The position numbers and the translations under genes are program-made. Under the pieces are notes generated by a model. That model made no database searches. It saw only the letters and a list, made by a program, of their open reading frames with translations, and had not been told where the DNA came from. Below, piece after piece: positions 43,881-52,856 of a DNA stretch of 64,000 nucleotides. The DNA comes from Curtobacterium flaccumfaciens (GTDB lineage Bacteria; Actinomycetota; Actinomycetes; Actinomycetales; Microbacteriaceae), in assembly GCF_004361695.1 (NCBI RefSeq), contig NZ_SNVW01000006.1, positions 1 to 64,000 of the forward strand, written 5' to 3'. The stretch's first letter is position 1. Every line of letters starts with the position of its first letter.

Positions 43881-45311
43881 ATGACCACCACATCGACGAA
43901 GAAGTCGATCGGCGCCCTCACCGCCGCGCTCCTCGCCGCCTGCATCGCGTTCCAGCTGAACGCGAGCATGCTCAGCCCCGCCCTCGTCACCATGGCGCGG
44001 GAGCTCAACACCGACGACGCGACGATCGGGCTGTCGCAGACGCTGTACTTCACGCTCGCGGCCCTGTTCTCGCTGTTCCTGCCGCGCCTGTCCGACATCG
44101 TCGGCCGCAAGCGCGTCCTGCTCGGCATGCTCGCCGTGATGCTCGTCGGCAGCATCGTCGCCGCACTCGCGGTCAACGTGCCGATGCTGTTCACCGGTCG
44201 CATCATCCAGGGCGTCACCGGCCCGGTCGTCCCGATCTGCCTGCTCGTGCTCCGCAACGAGATCAGCGACCCGAAGCGCTACGGCGCCGCCCTCGGGCTG
44301 CTCACCGCGGTCAACGGCGGCATCGCCGGCGTCGACGCACTCGCCGGTGGCTGGATCGCGACGAACTTCGGCTTCCGAGGCATCTTCTGGGTGATCGCCG
44401 TCGTCACGGTGATCGCGCTGGCGCTCGTCGCCGTGTGGGGCGTCGAGTCGAAGCCGTCCGCCGGCACCCGGATGGACTGGATCGGCGTCGTGCCCCTCGT
44501 CGTGAGCGTCGGTGCCCTGCTCACCGCCTTCAACGAGGCGGGCAAGCTCGGCGCCGCGAACCCGGTCGTCGTGGTCGGCGGGATCGTCGTCGCCCTCGCC
44601 GCGTTCGCCGTGTTCTGGGCCGTCGAGTCGCGCGTGAAGGAACCCCTCGTCGAGACCCGGTTCCTGAAGCGTCGCGGCACGTGGGCGCTCCTCGCCACGA
44701 CCTTCCTCACGATGACCGGTGTGTTCGCCGTCGTGAACGGCCTCGTCACCAGCCTCGCGCAGAACCACGACGCCGGGTTCGGGATGGAGGCGGACCTCGC
44801 CTCGCTCGTGTTCCTCACGCCGTACGCGCTGGTCGGCTGGATCGTCGGACCCTTCGCCGGCCGGCTCGCCCCGACCATCGGGTACCGCGCGGTCCTCCGC
44901 GTCGGCCTGATCGGCAGCATCGTCGCGACGCTCCTGATGGCGTTCGTCGGCGTGCACTCGCTGCCCGTGCTCGTCACCGCGACCGTGCTCATCGGCATCA
45001 CCTACGCCGGCATCGCGAACATCATCCTCAACGGCCTCGGGATCGTCCTGTCGCCGGACTCCAACCCCGGCTTCCTGCCCGGGCTGAACGCCGGTGCGTT
45101 CAACCTCGGTGCCGGTGTCAGCTTCGCCGTCCTGCCGGCGCTCCAGATCGCGCTCGGGGTCGGCGGGTCCGCGGGCACCGCCGGCTACTCGGGTGGCATG
45201 CTGCTCGGTGCCGCGATCACGATCGGCGCCCTCGCGATGTCGTTCCTCATCCCGCGTCCCTCGAGCGCCGAGACGACCTCGGCCGCCCCGCAGAAGGAGT
45301 CCGTCCGTTGA
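43881..45311 (+). CDS. MFS transporter, probable nucleoside importer
   Basis: The 476-aa protein has 14 predicted helices and motif A-like LPRLSDIVGRKRVLLG. It begins 5 bp after the nucleoside hydrolase stop and is coupled to a ribokinase, which makes a nucleoside or ribose the likely cargo. The specificity is inference from context. The C-terminal tail after the last helix is short and polar. Its final bases overlap the TTG start of the ribokinase. Confidence 0.85.
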   Translation: MTTTSTKKSIGALTAALLAACIAFQLNASMLSPALVTMARELNTDDATIGLSQTLYFTLAALFSLFLPRLSDIVGRKRVLLGMLAVMLVGSIVAALAVNVPMLFTGRIIQGVTGPVVPICLLVLRNEISDPKRYGAALGLLTAVNGGIAGVDALAGGWIATNFGFRGIFWVIAVVTVIALALVAVWGVESKPSAGTRMDWIGVVPLVVSVGALLTAFNEAGKLGAANPVVVVGGIVVALAAFAVFWAVESRVKEPLVETRFLKRRGTWALLATTFLTMTGVFAVVNGLVTSLAQNHDAGFGMEADLASLVFLTPYALVGWIVGPFAGRLAPTIGYRAVLRVGLIGSIVATLLMAFVGVHSLPVLVTATVLIGITYAGIANIILNGLGIVLSPDSNPGFLPGLNAGAFNLGAGVSFAVLPALQIALGVGGSAGTAGYSGGMLLGAAITIGALAMSFLIPRPSSAETTSAAPQKESVR

Positions 45312-46165
45312 ACACCATCGTCGTCGTCGGCTCGCTCAACGCGGACCTCGTGGTCCGCACGGAGCGCTTCCCGAAGCCCGGTGAGACCCTCCAGGGGTCG
45401 GACCTGCAGACCCTGCCCGGTGGCAAGTCCGCCAACCAGGCGGTGGCTGCCGGGAGGCTCGGGGGCACCGTGCGCATGATCGGTGCGGTCGGCGACGACG
45501 GGAACGGTGCACTGCTCCGCGACTCCGTCGCGGCGGCGGGTGTCGACACGACGCACGTCGCCGTCCGAGAGGGCGTGGCCACCGGCACCGCCGTCATCAC
45601 GGTCGACGGCGCCGGGGAGAACACGATCGTGATCTCCGGCGGCGCGAACGCCACGCTCACGCCGGCGGACGTCCCCGCCGACGCGTTCGACGGTGCCGCG
45701 GTGCTCGGCCTCTGCCTCGAGGTCTCGATCGACGTCGTCCTCGCCGCCGCACGTGCCGCGCACGCCGCCGGCGTCACGGTGCTGACGAACCTGTCACCCT
45801 TCGGCGCGGTCCCCGCCGAGCTGCTCGAGCTGACCGACGTCCTGCTCGTGAACGAGCACGAGGCCGCCGAGCTCGGGGACCACGGTGTCCGGCGTTCGAT
45901 CGTCACCCGGGGCGGCGCGGGCTGCACCGTCCACGACGGCGGCGACGACCCGGTGTCGATCGACGCCGTGCGCGTCGAACCCGTCGACACCACGGGGTGC
46001 GGCGACGCGTTCATGGGTGCCGTGGCCCTCCGGCTCGCGGCGGGGGACTCCCTCGTCGACGCGGCCCGGTTCGCCGTGGGTGTCGGGGCGTACGCCGCGA
46101 CCAAGGTGGGCGCACAGGCCTCGTACCCGACCACCGCGGAACTGGAGCAGTTCCTGCGGGCCTGA
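45308..46165 (+). CDS. rbsK: Ribokinase (PfkB family)
   Basis: The 285-aa kinase has the PfkB signatures: N-terminal [22 protein letters not shown], glycine-rich [18 protein letters not shown] (about 37-54) and C-terminal [20 protein letters not shown], with the catalytic Asp in GCGD (normally GAGD). It phosphorylates ribose to ribose 5-phosphate, completing nucleoside salvage. The start is TTG 45308, overlapping the transporter stop as TTGA. That is rare in this genome but strongly supported by the family N-terminus beginning there. Confidence 0.93.
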   Translation: MNTIVVVGSLNADLVVRTERFPKPGETLQGSDLQTLPGGKSANQAVAAGRLGGTVRMIGAVGDDGNGALLRDSVAAAGVDTTHVAVREGVATGTAVITVDGAGENTIVISGGANATLTPADVPADAFDGAAVLGLCLEVSIDVVLAAARAAHAAGVTVLTNLSPFGAVPAELLELTDVLLVNEHEAAELGDHGVRRSIVTRGGAGCTVHDGGDDPVSIDAVRVEPVDTTGCGDAFMGAVALRLAAGDSLVDAARFAVGVGAYAATKVGAQASYPTTAELEQFLRA

Positions 46166-46166
46166 G

Positions 46167-46183
46167 CCGCGCCTCCAGGCCGT
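46167..46183. repeat. Half-copy of dispersed palindrome after ribokinase
   Basis: CCGCGCCTCCAGGCCGT, directly after the ribokinase TGA (46163-46165), equals the right arm of the 41521-41566 palindrome. The next bases, TAGCGT (46184-46189), serve as the likely -10 of the Ppx/GppA gene, so the repeat adjoins a promoter. Confidence 0.75.
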
Positions 46184-46196
46184 TAGCGTTGTCCCC

Positions 46197-47132
46197 ATGC
46201 GCGTGGGAGTCCTCGACATCGGTTCCAACACCGGCCACCTGCTGGTGGTCGACGCCCACGGCGGCGCCGCGCCGCTGCCGGCGTCGTCGTTCAAGCAGCC
46301 CCTGCGGCTCGCCGAGCACCTCGACGACGCCGGCGCGGTGACGGAGGCCGGGGTCGACGCCCTCACCGCCTTCGTCGCCGACGCCGTCCAGGTCGCCGAG
46401 GAACGCGGCTGCGAGGACATGCTCGCCTTCGCGACCTCGGCGGTCCGCGACGCCGTGAACTCCGAGGCGGTGCTCGCCCACGTCGAGGCGTCCACCGGCG
46501 TCGAGCTCGCCGTGCTGTCCGGCTCGGACGAGGCGCGGCTCACCTTCCTGGCCGTGCGCCGCTGGTTCGGCTGGTCGGCCGGACGGCTCGCGGTGTTCGA
46601 CATCGGTGGCGGCTCGCTCGAGATCGCCGGTGGCGGCGACGAGGCGCCGGACGTCGCGTGGTCGATGCCGATCGGTGCCGCACGCCTCGCCCGCTCGTAC
46701 TTCGCCGCGGGCACGCCCTCCGAGGACGACGTCCGCCGGATCCGGCACGAGATCCGCGTCGAGATCGCCCGCGACGCCGGACTGCTGCTCCGCGCCGGAC
46801 GCCCCGACCGTGCCGTGGCGACCTCGAAGACGTTCCGCTCGATCGCCCGGATCTGCGGTGCCGCGCCGTCCGGTGCCGGACCGCTCGTGCCGCGTCTGCT
46901 CGACGGTGCCGTCCTGCGGGCGAAGCTGCCGTCGCTGCTGTCGATGACGGTCGACGAGCTCGCGACGCTCCCCGGGGTGTCCGCCAGCCGCGCGCACCAG
47001 GTCGTCCCGGGGGCGCTCGTCGCCGAGGCGTGCCTCGACATCTTCGACCTGCCCGCGCTGGAGATCTGCCCGTGGGCGCTCCGCGAGGGCGTGATCCTCG
47101 GGCGGCTCGACCAGCTGTCGGTGCTCGGCTAG
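46197..47132 (+). CDS. Ppx/GppA-family phosphatase
   Basis: The 311-aa protein is an actin-fold exopolyphosphatase/pppGpp phosphatase: phosphate-1 loop [16 protein letters not shown] (residues 4-19), catalytic region [13 protein letters not shown], phosphate-2 [14 protein letters not shown] (about 137-150) and the adenosine-like motif [15 protein letters not shown]. It degrades polyphosphate or pppGpp in stress. The length fits the short actinobacterial Ppx, without the C-terminal HD domain. TAGCGT 7 nt before ATG 46197 suggests a leaderless transcript. Confidence 0.92.
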   Translation: MRVGVLDIGSNTGHLLVVDAHGGAAPLPASSFKQPLRLAEHLDDAGAVTEAGVDALTAFVADAVQVAEERGCEDMLAFATSAVRDAVNSEAVLAHVEASTGVELAVLSGSDEARLTFLAVRRWFGWSAGRLAVFDIGGGSLEIAGGGDEAPDVAWSMPIGAARLARSYFAAGTPSEDDVRRIRHEIRVEIARDAGLLLRAGRPDRAVATSKTFRSIARICGAAPSGAGPLVPRLLDGAVLRAKLPSLLSMTVDELATLPGVSASRAHQVVPGALVAEACLDIFDLPALEICPWALREGVILGRLDQLSVLG

Positions 47133-47136
47133 GGCG

Positions 47137-47742
47137 TCACGCGCTGCGCGGGGGCGCCAGGAGCCACGGCCGGATCAGCTTCGTCACGAACGGCAGCACC
47201 CAGAACGTCATGATCGGGGTGAGCACGAGGGTCGTGAGGAGCACCCGGGGCAGGACCGGCAGCGCGCCGAAGGCCGGCACGAGCCAGCCGACCAGGTACG
47301 TGAACGCCAGGTTCACCGGGAAGAAGCCGAGCCAGATGCTCACGGCCTGCTTCCAGCGCGGCGGGGCGCTCGACGCCGGGGCGTCCTGCGGTGCGTCGAA
47401 CCACCCCTCGATCCCGGTCCGCTTCTCGACGCGGTGCTCCACCACGAGGTCACGGCCGAGGTCGAGCCACCGCAGCCGGTCGTCGGAGTTCTCCCACGTG
47501 GCCAGTGAGTCGTGGTCGGCGAACCGGTAGAGCATGTGCCACTCGCGGCTCGACGCGTGCGACCGCACCCACCCGGAGCCGAGGAAGCCCGGGTAGCGGT
47601 TCGCCAGGTTGACGCCGGACTGCACCCAGCGGGTGACGTCGGGGATGCGGTCGGGTTCGACCAGTCGGGTGATGGAGACGGTGACGGGCGGGCCATCGGT
47701 CGCGGGTGGCGACGACAAGGCCCCAGGCTCTTCTGGAGTCAT
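47137..47742 (-). CDS. Antibiotic-biosynthesis monooxygenase-like domain fused to membrane helices
   Basis: The 201-aa protein has an N-terminal ABM-type ferredoxin-like domain (about 20-110: VTVSITRLVEPDRIPDVTRWVQSGVNL, REWHMLYRFADHDSLATWENSDDRLRW) and two or three membrane helices at the C-terminus (about 130-190: IWLGFFPVNLAFTYLVGWLVP, LLTTLVLTPIMTFWVLPFV). This fusion is common in actinobacteria and proteobacteria; the enzymatic role is unknown. It is convergent with the Ppx/GppA gene (4-bp gap). Confidence 0.85.
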   Translation of the reverse strand: MTPEEPGALSSPPATDGPPVTVSITRLVEPDRIPDVTRWVQSGVNLANRYPGFLGSGWVRSHASSREWHMLYRFADHDSLATWENSDDRLRWLDLGRDLVVEHRVEKRTGIEGWFDAPQDAPASSAPPRWKQAVSIWLGFFPVNLAFTYLVGWLVPAFGALPVLPRVLLTTLVLTPIMTFWVLPFVTKLIRPWLLAPPRSA

Positions 47743-47813
47743 GGGTCCAGTGTCCCGCAGGCGTGTTACCGGCTCGTGTCGGGCGGTTCCGACCCCGTCG
47801 TGGGCTCGGGTCG

Positions 47814-48842
47814 CTAGCTCGCCTGCTTCTTCGCGGCGGGCTTCTTGGCCGGGGCCTTCTTGGCGGGCGCCTTCTTCGCCGGGGTCTTCTTCGTGGTCGA
47901 CGACGACGAGGACGATGCCTTCGCAGCGGCGGGCTTCTTCGCCGCCGGCTGCTCGTCGTCGTCCTCGGCGGAACCCGACGACGACCGCGAGCCAGAGGAC
48001 GAACGCGACCCCGTGCCTCCAGTCCGTGACGACGAACCGGACGACGACCGCGACCGCTTCTTGTCCACCGACGCCCGCAGGGCGGCCATCAGGTCGATGA
48101 CGTCGCCGCCCTCACCCTCGTCGTCGTCCTCCGCGCGCTCCCCGAACGTCTTCTCGGTGTCGACGTCGTCGCCGGCCTCGAGCTTCGCGTCGATGAGCTG
48201 CTGCAGCTCCGCCTGGTACTCGTCCGTGTAGCGGTCCGGGTCGAAGTCGGTGGACATGCTGTCGACGAGCGACGACGACATCTTCAGCTCCGTCGCGCTG
48301 ACCTTCACCGAGGCGTCGAGGGCCGTGAAGTCGGCAGCACGGACCTCGTCGCCCCAGAGCAGGCCCTGCAGCAGGATGACGTCGTCGTTGACCCGGAGGA
48401 CGCCGAGCCGGGTCTTCTGGCGGAGCGTGAACTGCACGATCGCCAGGCGGTCGGTCTTCGCCAGGGTCTCGCGGAGCAGCACGTACGCCTTGGGGGAGCG
48501 GGAGTCCGGCTCGAGGTAGTACGACTTCTCGAACATCATCGGGTCGACCTGCTCGACGGGCACGAACTCGAGGACCTCGATCTCGTGCGACTGCTCCTCC
48601 GGCAGCTGCTTGAAGTCGTCGGCGGTGAGCACCACGGTCTTCTCGCCGTCGTCGTAGGCACGCTGGATGTCGGCGTACTCGACCTCGTGCCCGAACTCGC
48701 ACACCCGCTTGTACCGGATCCGACCCTTGTCCTCGTCGTGGACCTGGTGCAGGGAGACGTCGTGGGTCTCGGTCGCGGCGTAGACCTTGATCGGCACGTT
48801 GACCAGCCCGAACGCGATGGAGCCCTTCCAGATCGACCTCAT
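47814..48842 (-). CDS. ku: Ku protein for non-homologous end joining
   Basis: The 342-aa Ku has the bacterial core (residues 1-255): SIWKGSIAFGLVNVPIKVYAATE, the ring residues with CEFGHEVEY, and KSYYLEPDSRSPKAYVLLRETL. It threads onto DNA ends and recruits LigD. The C-terminal 90 residues are a Ser/Arg then Lys/Ala/Pro-rich tail (PAKKAPAKKAPAKKPAAKK), like the extended Ku of mycobacteria, which helps DNA binding. A half-copy of the dispersed palindrome (48011-48030) encodes part of this tail. It is divergent from the SDR-ligD operon, so both share a 105-bp promoter region. Confidence 0.95.
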   Translation of the reverse strand: MRSIWKGSIAFGLVNVPIKVYAATETHDVSLHQVHDEDKGRIRYKRVCEFGHEVEYADIQRAYDDGEKTVVLTADDFKQLPEEQSHEIEVLEFVPVEQVDPMMFEKSYYLEPDSRSPKAYVLLRETLAKTDRLAIVQFTLRQKTRLGVLRVNDDVILLQGLLWGDEVRAADFTALDASVKVSATELKMSSSLVDSMSTDFDPDRYTDEYQAELQQLIDAKLEAGDDVDTEKTFGERAEDDDEGEGGDVIDLMAALRASVDKKRSRSSSGSSSRTGGTGSRSSSGSRSSSGSAEDDDEQPAAKKPAAAKASSSSSSTTKKTPAKKAPAKKAPAKKPAAKKQAS

Positions 48843-48947
48843 GCGCTCATGATGCCCGTCCGTGCACAGGAGCGCTCGCAGTCGCGGGTTCTCCACAGAT
48901 CCGACTTCGCTGGACCGGCCCGCGGGCGGAACGAGCACGATGGGCCC

Positions 48948-49838
48948 ATGAGCCAGCTCGACAAGCAGGATCCGCGCGACCAGTTCCCCCGCCCGCCGTT
49001 CCCCGCGCAGACGCAGCAGGGCTCCGGGCTGGCCAGCGCGATGGACCCGGCCCCCGACCACGGCGAGACGAGCTACCTCGGCACGGGCCGGATGCCCGGC
49101 TACCGGGTGCTCGTCACCGGCGCGGACTCCGGCATCGGTCGTGCTGCGGCGATCGCGATGGCGAAGGAGGGCGCGGACGTCGCCCTGAACGCCCTGCCCG
49201 AGGAACGCGAGGACCTCGAAGCCGTCCGCGACGTCGTCGGCGACCTCGGCCGCAAGGCGGTGCTGCTGCCGGGCGACCTCACCGACGAGGCGTTCTGCGA
49301 CGTGCTGGTGCGCGACGCCGTCAGCGAGCTCGGCGGGCTCGACGCGCTCGTCCTGGTGGCGGGGCACCAGCAGGTGCACGAGGACATCACCCGACAGAGC
49401 ACCGAGGACTTCGACCGGACGATGAAGGTCAACCTCTACTCGCTGTTCTGGCTGGTCCGGGCCGCCGTGCCGCACATGGCGCCGGGCAGCGCGATCGTGA
49501 CCACCAGCTCGGTCTCGGCGTACCAGCCGCAGGACCGGATGATCGACTACGCGGCGACGAAGGCCGCGATCATCACGTACACGAACGGGCTGGCCCGACA
49601 GCTCGCGTCGCGGGGCATCCGCGCGAACACGGTCGTGCCGGGCCCGGTGTGGACGCCCCTGCAGCCGATCAGCTACCCCGGTGACGAGATCGCCGCGTAC
49701 GGGCAGGACACCCCGTTCGGCCGGCCCGCGCAGCCGGTGGAACTCGGCGGCGCGTACGTCTACCTGGCCGGGCCGGAGTCCTCGTACACGTCCGGCTCGA
49801 CCCTCACCGTGGCGGGAGCGACCGGGGTGGCGTTGTGA
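48948..49838 (+). CDS. SDR oxidoreductase in the NHEJ locus
   Basis: The 296-aa SDR belongs to the same N-terminally extended subgroup as 11213-12124: YLGTGRMPGYRVLVTGADSGIG (NAD motif) and the catalytic YAATKAA (IDYAATKAAIITYTNG). It differs at its C-terminus (SGSTLTVAGATG instead of HVDGGMP) and has LVAGHQQ in place of NNAGKQQ, both of which normally line the cofactor and substrate site. It precedes ligD with a GTGA overlap. NHEJ loci do not need an SDR, so this may be a stress enzyme co-regulated with repair. Confidence 0.88.
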   Translation: MSQLDKQDPRDQFPRPPFPAQTQQGSGLASAMDPAPDHGETSYLGTGRMPGYRVLVTGADSGIGRAAAIAMAKEGADVALNALPEEREDLEAVRDVVGDLGRKAVLLPGDLTDEAFCDVLVRDAVSELGGLDALVLVAGHQQVHEDITRQSTEDFDRTMKVNLYSLFWLVRAAVPHMAPGSAIVTTSSVSAYQPQDRMIDYAATKAAIITYTNGLARQLASRGIRANTVVPGPVWTPLQPISYPGDEIAAYGQDTPFGRPAQPVELGGAYVYLAGPESSYTSGSTLTVAGATGVAL

Positions 49839-52357
49839 GTCCCGCATCGCGCAAGACCGTCGTGCTGGTCGGCGACCGGCGACTCGCGCTCACCAACACC
49901 GACAAGGTGCTCTACCCGGAGACCGGCACGACCAAGGGCCGCGTGATCGAATACTACGAGCGGGTGGCGCCGTGGATGATCCCGCACGTGAAGGACCGGC
50001 CGGTGACCCGGAAGCGCTGGGCGAACGGCGTCGAGGGCAAGGTCTTCTTCGAGAAGAACCTGCCCGACTCGGCGCCCGACTGGGTCCGGCACCACACCAT
50101 CCACCACTCCGAGCACGACAACGAGTACCCGATCGTCGACGACCTGCCGACGCTGGTCTGGATGGCGCAGCAGGCCGCCCTCGAACTGCACGTGCCGCAG
50201 TGGCGCTTCGGTCCCCGGGGTGCGCAGCAGAACCCGGACCGGCTCGTGCTCGACCTCGACCCCGGCGACGGCGTCGGCCTGCCGGAGTGCGTCGAGGTGG
50301 CGGTCGCCGCGCGTGAGGTCCTGCACGGCATGGGCCTCGACCCGTACCCGGTGACCTCCGGCTCGAAGGGCATCCACCTCTACGCCGCCCTCGACGGGAA
50401 GGCCACCACCACGCAGGTGTCCGAGGTCGCGCACGAACTCGCGAAGTCGCTCGAACAGGACCTGCCGGACCTCGTGCTGTCGTCGATGAGCCGGGCTGAG
50501 CGGACGGGCAAGGTCTTCGTCGACTGGTCGCAGAACAACGGGAACAAGACGACGATCGCCCCGTACTCCCTGCGCGGCCGCGAACGGCCGACGGTCGCCG
50601 CACCCCGCACCTGGAAGGAGCTCGAGGAACGCGGGCTCGCCCAGCTCACGTTGGACGAGGTGCTCGAACGCCTGGAGGCCCGTGGCGACTTCCTGCACCC
50701 GGTCGCCTCCGCCTCGTTGGCCGTCGGACGACCGGACCACGGTCACTGGGACAGCGACCGGACCCAGCGCGCGAACGACGCGGAGCAGCCCGGGCGGGAC
50801 CGCCTCGCGGCCTACCGTGCGAAGCGCGACGCCTCGAAGACACCGGAGCCGGTCCCCGAGGACGCTCCGACGGTCCGGAGGGACGGCACCCCGACGTTCG
50901 TCATCCAGGAGCACCACGCGACCCGGGACCACTACGACTTCCGGCTGGAGCACGAGGGCGTGCTCGTCAGCTGGGCGCTGCCGAAGGGCGAGCCGACCGA
51001 CCCGGGGAAGAACCACCTGGCGGTGCAGACCGAGGACCACCCGCTCGAGTACGGCGCGTTCGAGGGCACGATCCCGAAGGACGAGTACGGCGGCGGCACG
51101 GTCACGATCTGGGACGACGGCACGTACGAGCTCGAGAAGTGGCGCGAGGGCGAAGAGGTCATCGTCACGCTGCACGGTCGGACCGGTGGCGCTCGCCGTC
51201 TGGCGCTCCTGCACACCAGGGGGCGCGGACGCGGGCGCGAGGGCGACGCGAAGAACTGGCTCATCCACCGCACCAAGGACCAGCCGGACCGCCTGGCAGA
51301 AGGGGGCGACGGGGCGGCGGCGAGCCGTGCCTCCCGGCCGTCGACCGCACCACGGGACGGACAGGAGCGCATCGAGGGGGCCGCGGCCGCGGACACCGCG
51401 CCCTCGGAGCGCCGGACGATGCAGGCCTCCCTGGCGAAGGGCGAACCCGTCCTCGACCCGGCCGACTGGGCGTTCGAGATGAAGTGGGACGGCATCCGTG
51501 CCCTCTGCACCGTGCGGGACGGCTCGGTGACCCTGCGCAGCCGCAACGACAACGACCTCACCGACCAGTACCCGGAGCTCCAGGAGCTCGGCGAACGAGC
51601 GGGCGTCGACGGGGTGTTCGACGGCGAGATCGTGGCGCTCGACGACCGCGGTCGACCGTCGTTCCAGCTGCTGCAGAACCGGATGGGGCTCACGAAGCAC
51701 CGCGAGGTCGAAGCGGCCCGCGCGCAGACCCCGGTCCGCCTGCTGCTCTTCGACGTGCTCGAGGCAGACGGACACGAGCTGACCCGGCTCGGGTACGACG
51801 CCCGGCGCCAGGCGCTGGAGACGGTCGTCGAACCCGGCGGCGCGATCGACGTCCCCGCCGCGTACCAGGGCGACCTGGCGCGGGCGATGGCGGACTCGAA
51901 GGAGCAGGGGCTCGAGGGCGTGGTCGCGAAGAAGCGGTCGTCGAAGTACGCCGAAGGGCGTCGGTCCGAGGCGTGGTTGAAGCTCAAGCACCACGCCACG
52001 CAAGAGGTCGTGGTGGGTGGCTGGAAGCCCGGCAGCGGTCGACGTGCCGGCGGTGTCGGCTCCCTGCTGCTCGGTGTGCCCGGCCCGGACGGACTCGAGT
52101 ACGTCGGCAAGGTCGGCACCGGGTTCCGCGACCGCGACCTCGACGAGATCGGTGCCACGCTCGGTGCGCTGGAGCGGAAGACCTCGCCGTTCGTCGACGT
52201 CCCGCGGCCCGATGCCCGTGACGCGCACTGGGTGACGCCGAAGCGGGTCGGCGAGGTCGAGTTCGCCGAGTGGACCTCCGACGGCCGGTTGCGGCAGCCG
52301 TCGTGGCGAGGGTGGAGGGTGGACAAGGACCCGTCGGACGTCGTTCGCGAAGGCTGA
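49835..52357 (+). CDS. ligD: Multifunctional NHEJ DNA ligase D (Pol-PE-Lig)
   Basis: The 840-aa LigD has three domains in the mycobacterial order. The polymerase/primase (about 10-300) has metal Asp residues in LVLDLDPGDG near 143 and a VTSGSKGIHLYA loop. The 3'-phosphoesterase (about 345-500) has HHATRDHYDFRLEHEGV. The ATP-dependent ligase (about 530-835) has Lys about 549 in EMKWDGIRAL, DGEIVALD, EGVVAKK and LKLKHH. It fills, trims and seals broken ends held by Ku. The GTG start at 49835 overlaps the SDR stop. The linker between PE and ligase (about 490-520) contains a palindrome half-copy (51325-51340). Confidence 0.97.
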   Translation: MSPASRKTVVLVGDRRLALTNTDKVLYPETGTTKGRVIEYYERVAPWMIPHVKDRPVTRKRWANGVEGKVFFEKNLPDSAPDWVRHHTIHHSEHDNEYPIVDDLPTLVWMAQQAALELHVPQWRFGPRGAQQNPDRLVLDLDPGDGVGLPECVEVAVAAREVLHGMGLDPYPVTSGSKGIHLYAALDGKATTTQVSEVAHELAKSLEQDLPDLVLSSMSRAERTGKVFVDWSQNNGNKTTIAPYSLRGRERPTVAAPRTWKELEERGLAQLTLDEVLERLEARGDFLHPVASASLAVGRPDHGHWDSDRTQRANDAEQPGRDRLAAYRAKRDASKTPEPVPEDAPTVRRDGTPTFVIQEHHATRDHYDFRLEHEGVLVSWALPKGEPTDPGKNHLAVQTEDHPLEYGAFEGTIPKDEYGGGTVTIWDDGTYELEKWREGEEVIVTLHGRTGGARRLALLHTRGRGRGREGDAKNWLIHRTKDQPDRLAEGGDGAAASRASRPSTAPRDGQERIEGAAAADTAPSERRTMQASLAKGEPVLDPADWAFEMKWDGIRALCTVRDGSVTLRSRNDNDLTDQYPELQELGERAGVDGVFDGEIVALDDRGRPSFQLLQNRMGLTKHREVEAARAQTPVRLLLFDVLEADGHELTRLGYDARRQALETVVEPGGAIDVPAAYQGDLARAMADSKEQGLEGVVAKKRSSKYAEGRRSEAWLKLKHHATQEVVVGGWKPGSGRRAGGVGSLLLGVPGPDGLEYVGKVGTGFRDRDLDEIGATLGALERKTSPFVDVPRPDARDAHWVTPKRVGEVEFAEWTSDGRLRQPSWRGWRVDKDPSDVVREG

Positions 52358-52492
52358 GCATGCGTCCGCATCGGGTCCGCCCCAGGCGAACTTCCGTCCC
52401 CCGTTCCGACACCGTCCGGGGGACGATTCCGTGCCGTCCGCCCGCGATGCCGCCACGGCCTGTTACGTTCGCCGGGACGAAAGGGCGTGAGC

Positions 52493-52648
52493 ATGAGCGC
52501 GAGCAAGTACCTGCCCCCGTTCACCACGGAGGAGCGCGGCACGATCGCTGCGGACCCGTCGGTGCAGATGCCGGTCGACCCGGGCGCGGTGCTGTCCGAG
52601 CCCGAGGTCACCTACGCGGACTTCCTCGGCGACGAGGTCGACGAGTAG
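52493..52648 (+). CDS. Small acidic protein, 51 aa
   Basis: The 51-aa acidic product begins MSASKYLPPFTTEER and ends in DFLGDEVDE, with no membrane segment. Support comes from AAAGGG 8 nt before ATG 52493, a TACGTT-type -10 about 25 nt upstream, and a hairpin (52659-52687) after the stop. An in-frame GTG at 52487 is an alternative. I recognise no family. Codon use is typical of the genome. Confidence 0.6.
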   Translation: MSASKYLPPFTTEERGTIAADPSVQMPVDPGAVLSEPEVTYADFLGDEVDE

Positions 52649-52658
52649 GAGAAGGCGA

Positions 52659-52687
52659 CCCGTGCGCCGGATCAGGGAACGCACGGG
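52659..52687 (+). terminator. Hairpin after 51-aa gene
   Basis: CCCGTGCG (52659-52666) pairs with CGCACGGG (52680-52687) 10 bp after the stop codon. A terminator is likely, but no T tract is present. Confidence 0.5.
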
Positions 52688-52784
52688 CCGCCGTCAGAGC
52701 GCCGCGACCGGCCGTTCAGGGATGACCGGCCGCGACGCGCTCTGCGCCAGCAGCGAGCGATGCTCCTGGCAGGCACGTACAGAA

Positions 52785-52813
52785 GACGTGACGAACGACC
52801 GGTTCGTCACGTC
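52785..52813. promoter_or_regulatory. Perfect 12-bp-arm inverted repeat upstream of sigma/Asp23 operon
   Basis: GACGTGACGAAC-GACCG-GTTCGTCACGTC lies 30 nt before the GAGGAG ribosome site of the sigma gene. It is not followed by a T run and may be an operator, an autoregulatory sigma-dependent element or an attenuator hairpin. The pairing is perfect, which is unlikely by chance. Confidence 0.65.
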
Positions 52814-52856
52814 CGGACCCGGAATTCCCCCGCCGGGCTGACCTGAGGAGCAGACC

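Noticed and set aside
50672-50690. Another palindrome half-copy in LigD (CGCCTGGAGGCCCGTGGCG)
   Set aside because: It codes for a natural Leu-Glu-Ala-Arg-Gly stretch of a conserved helix and has no palindromic partner, so chance codon use explains it better.
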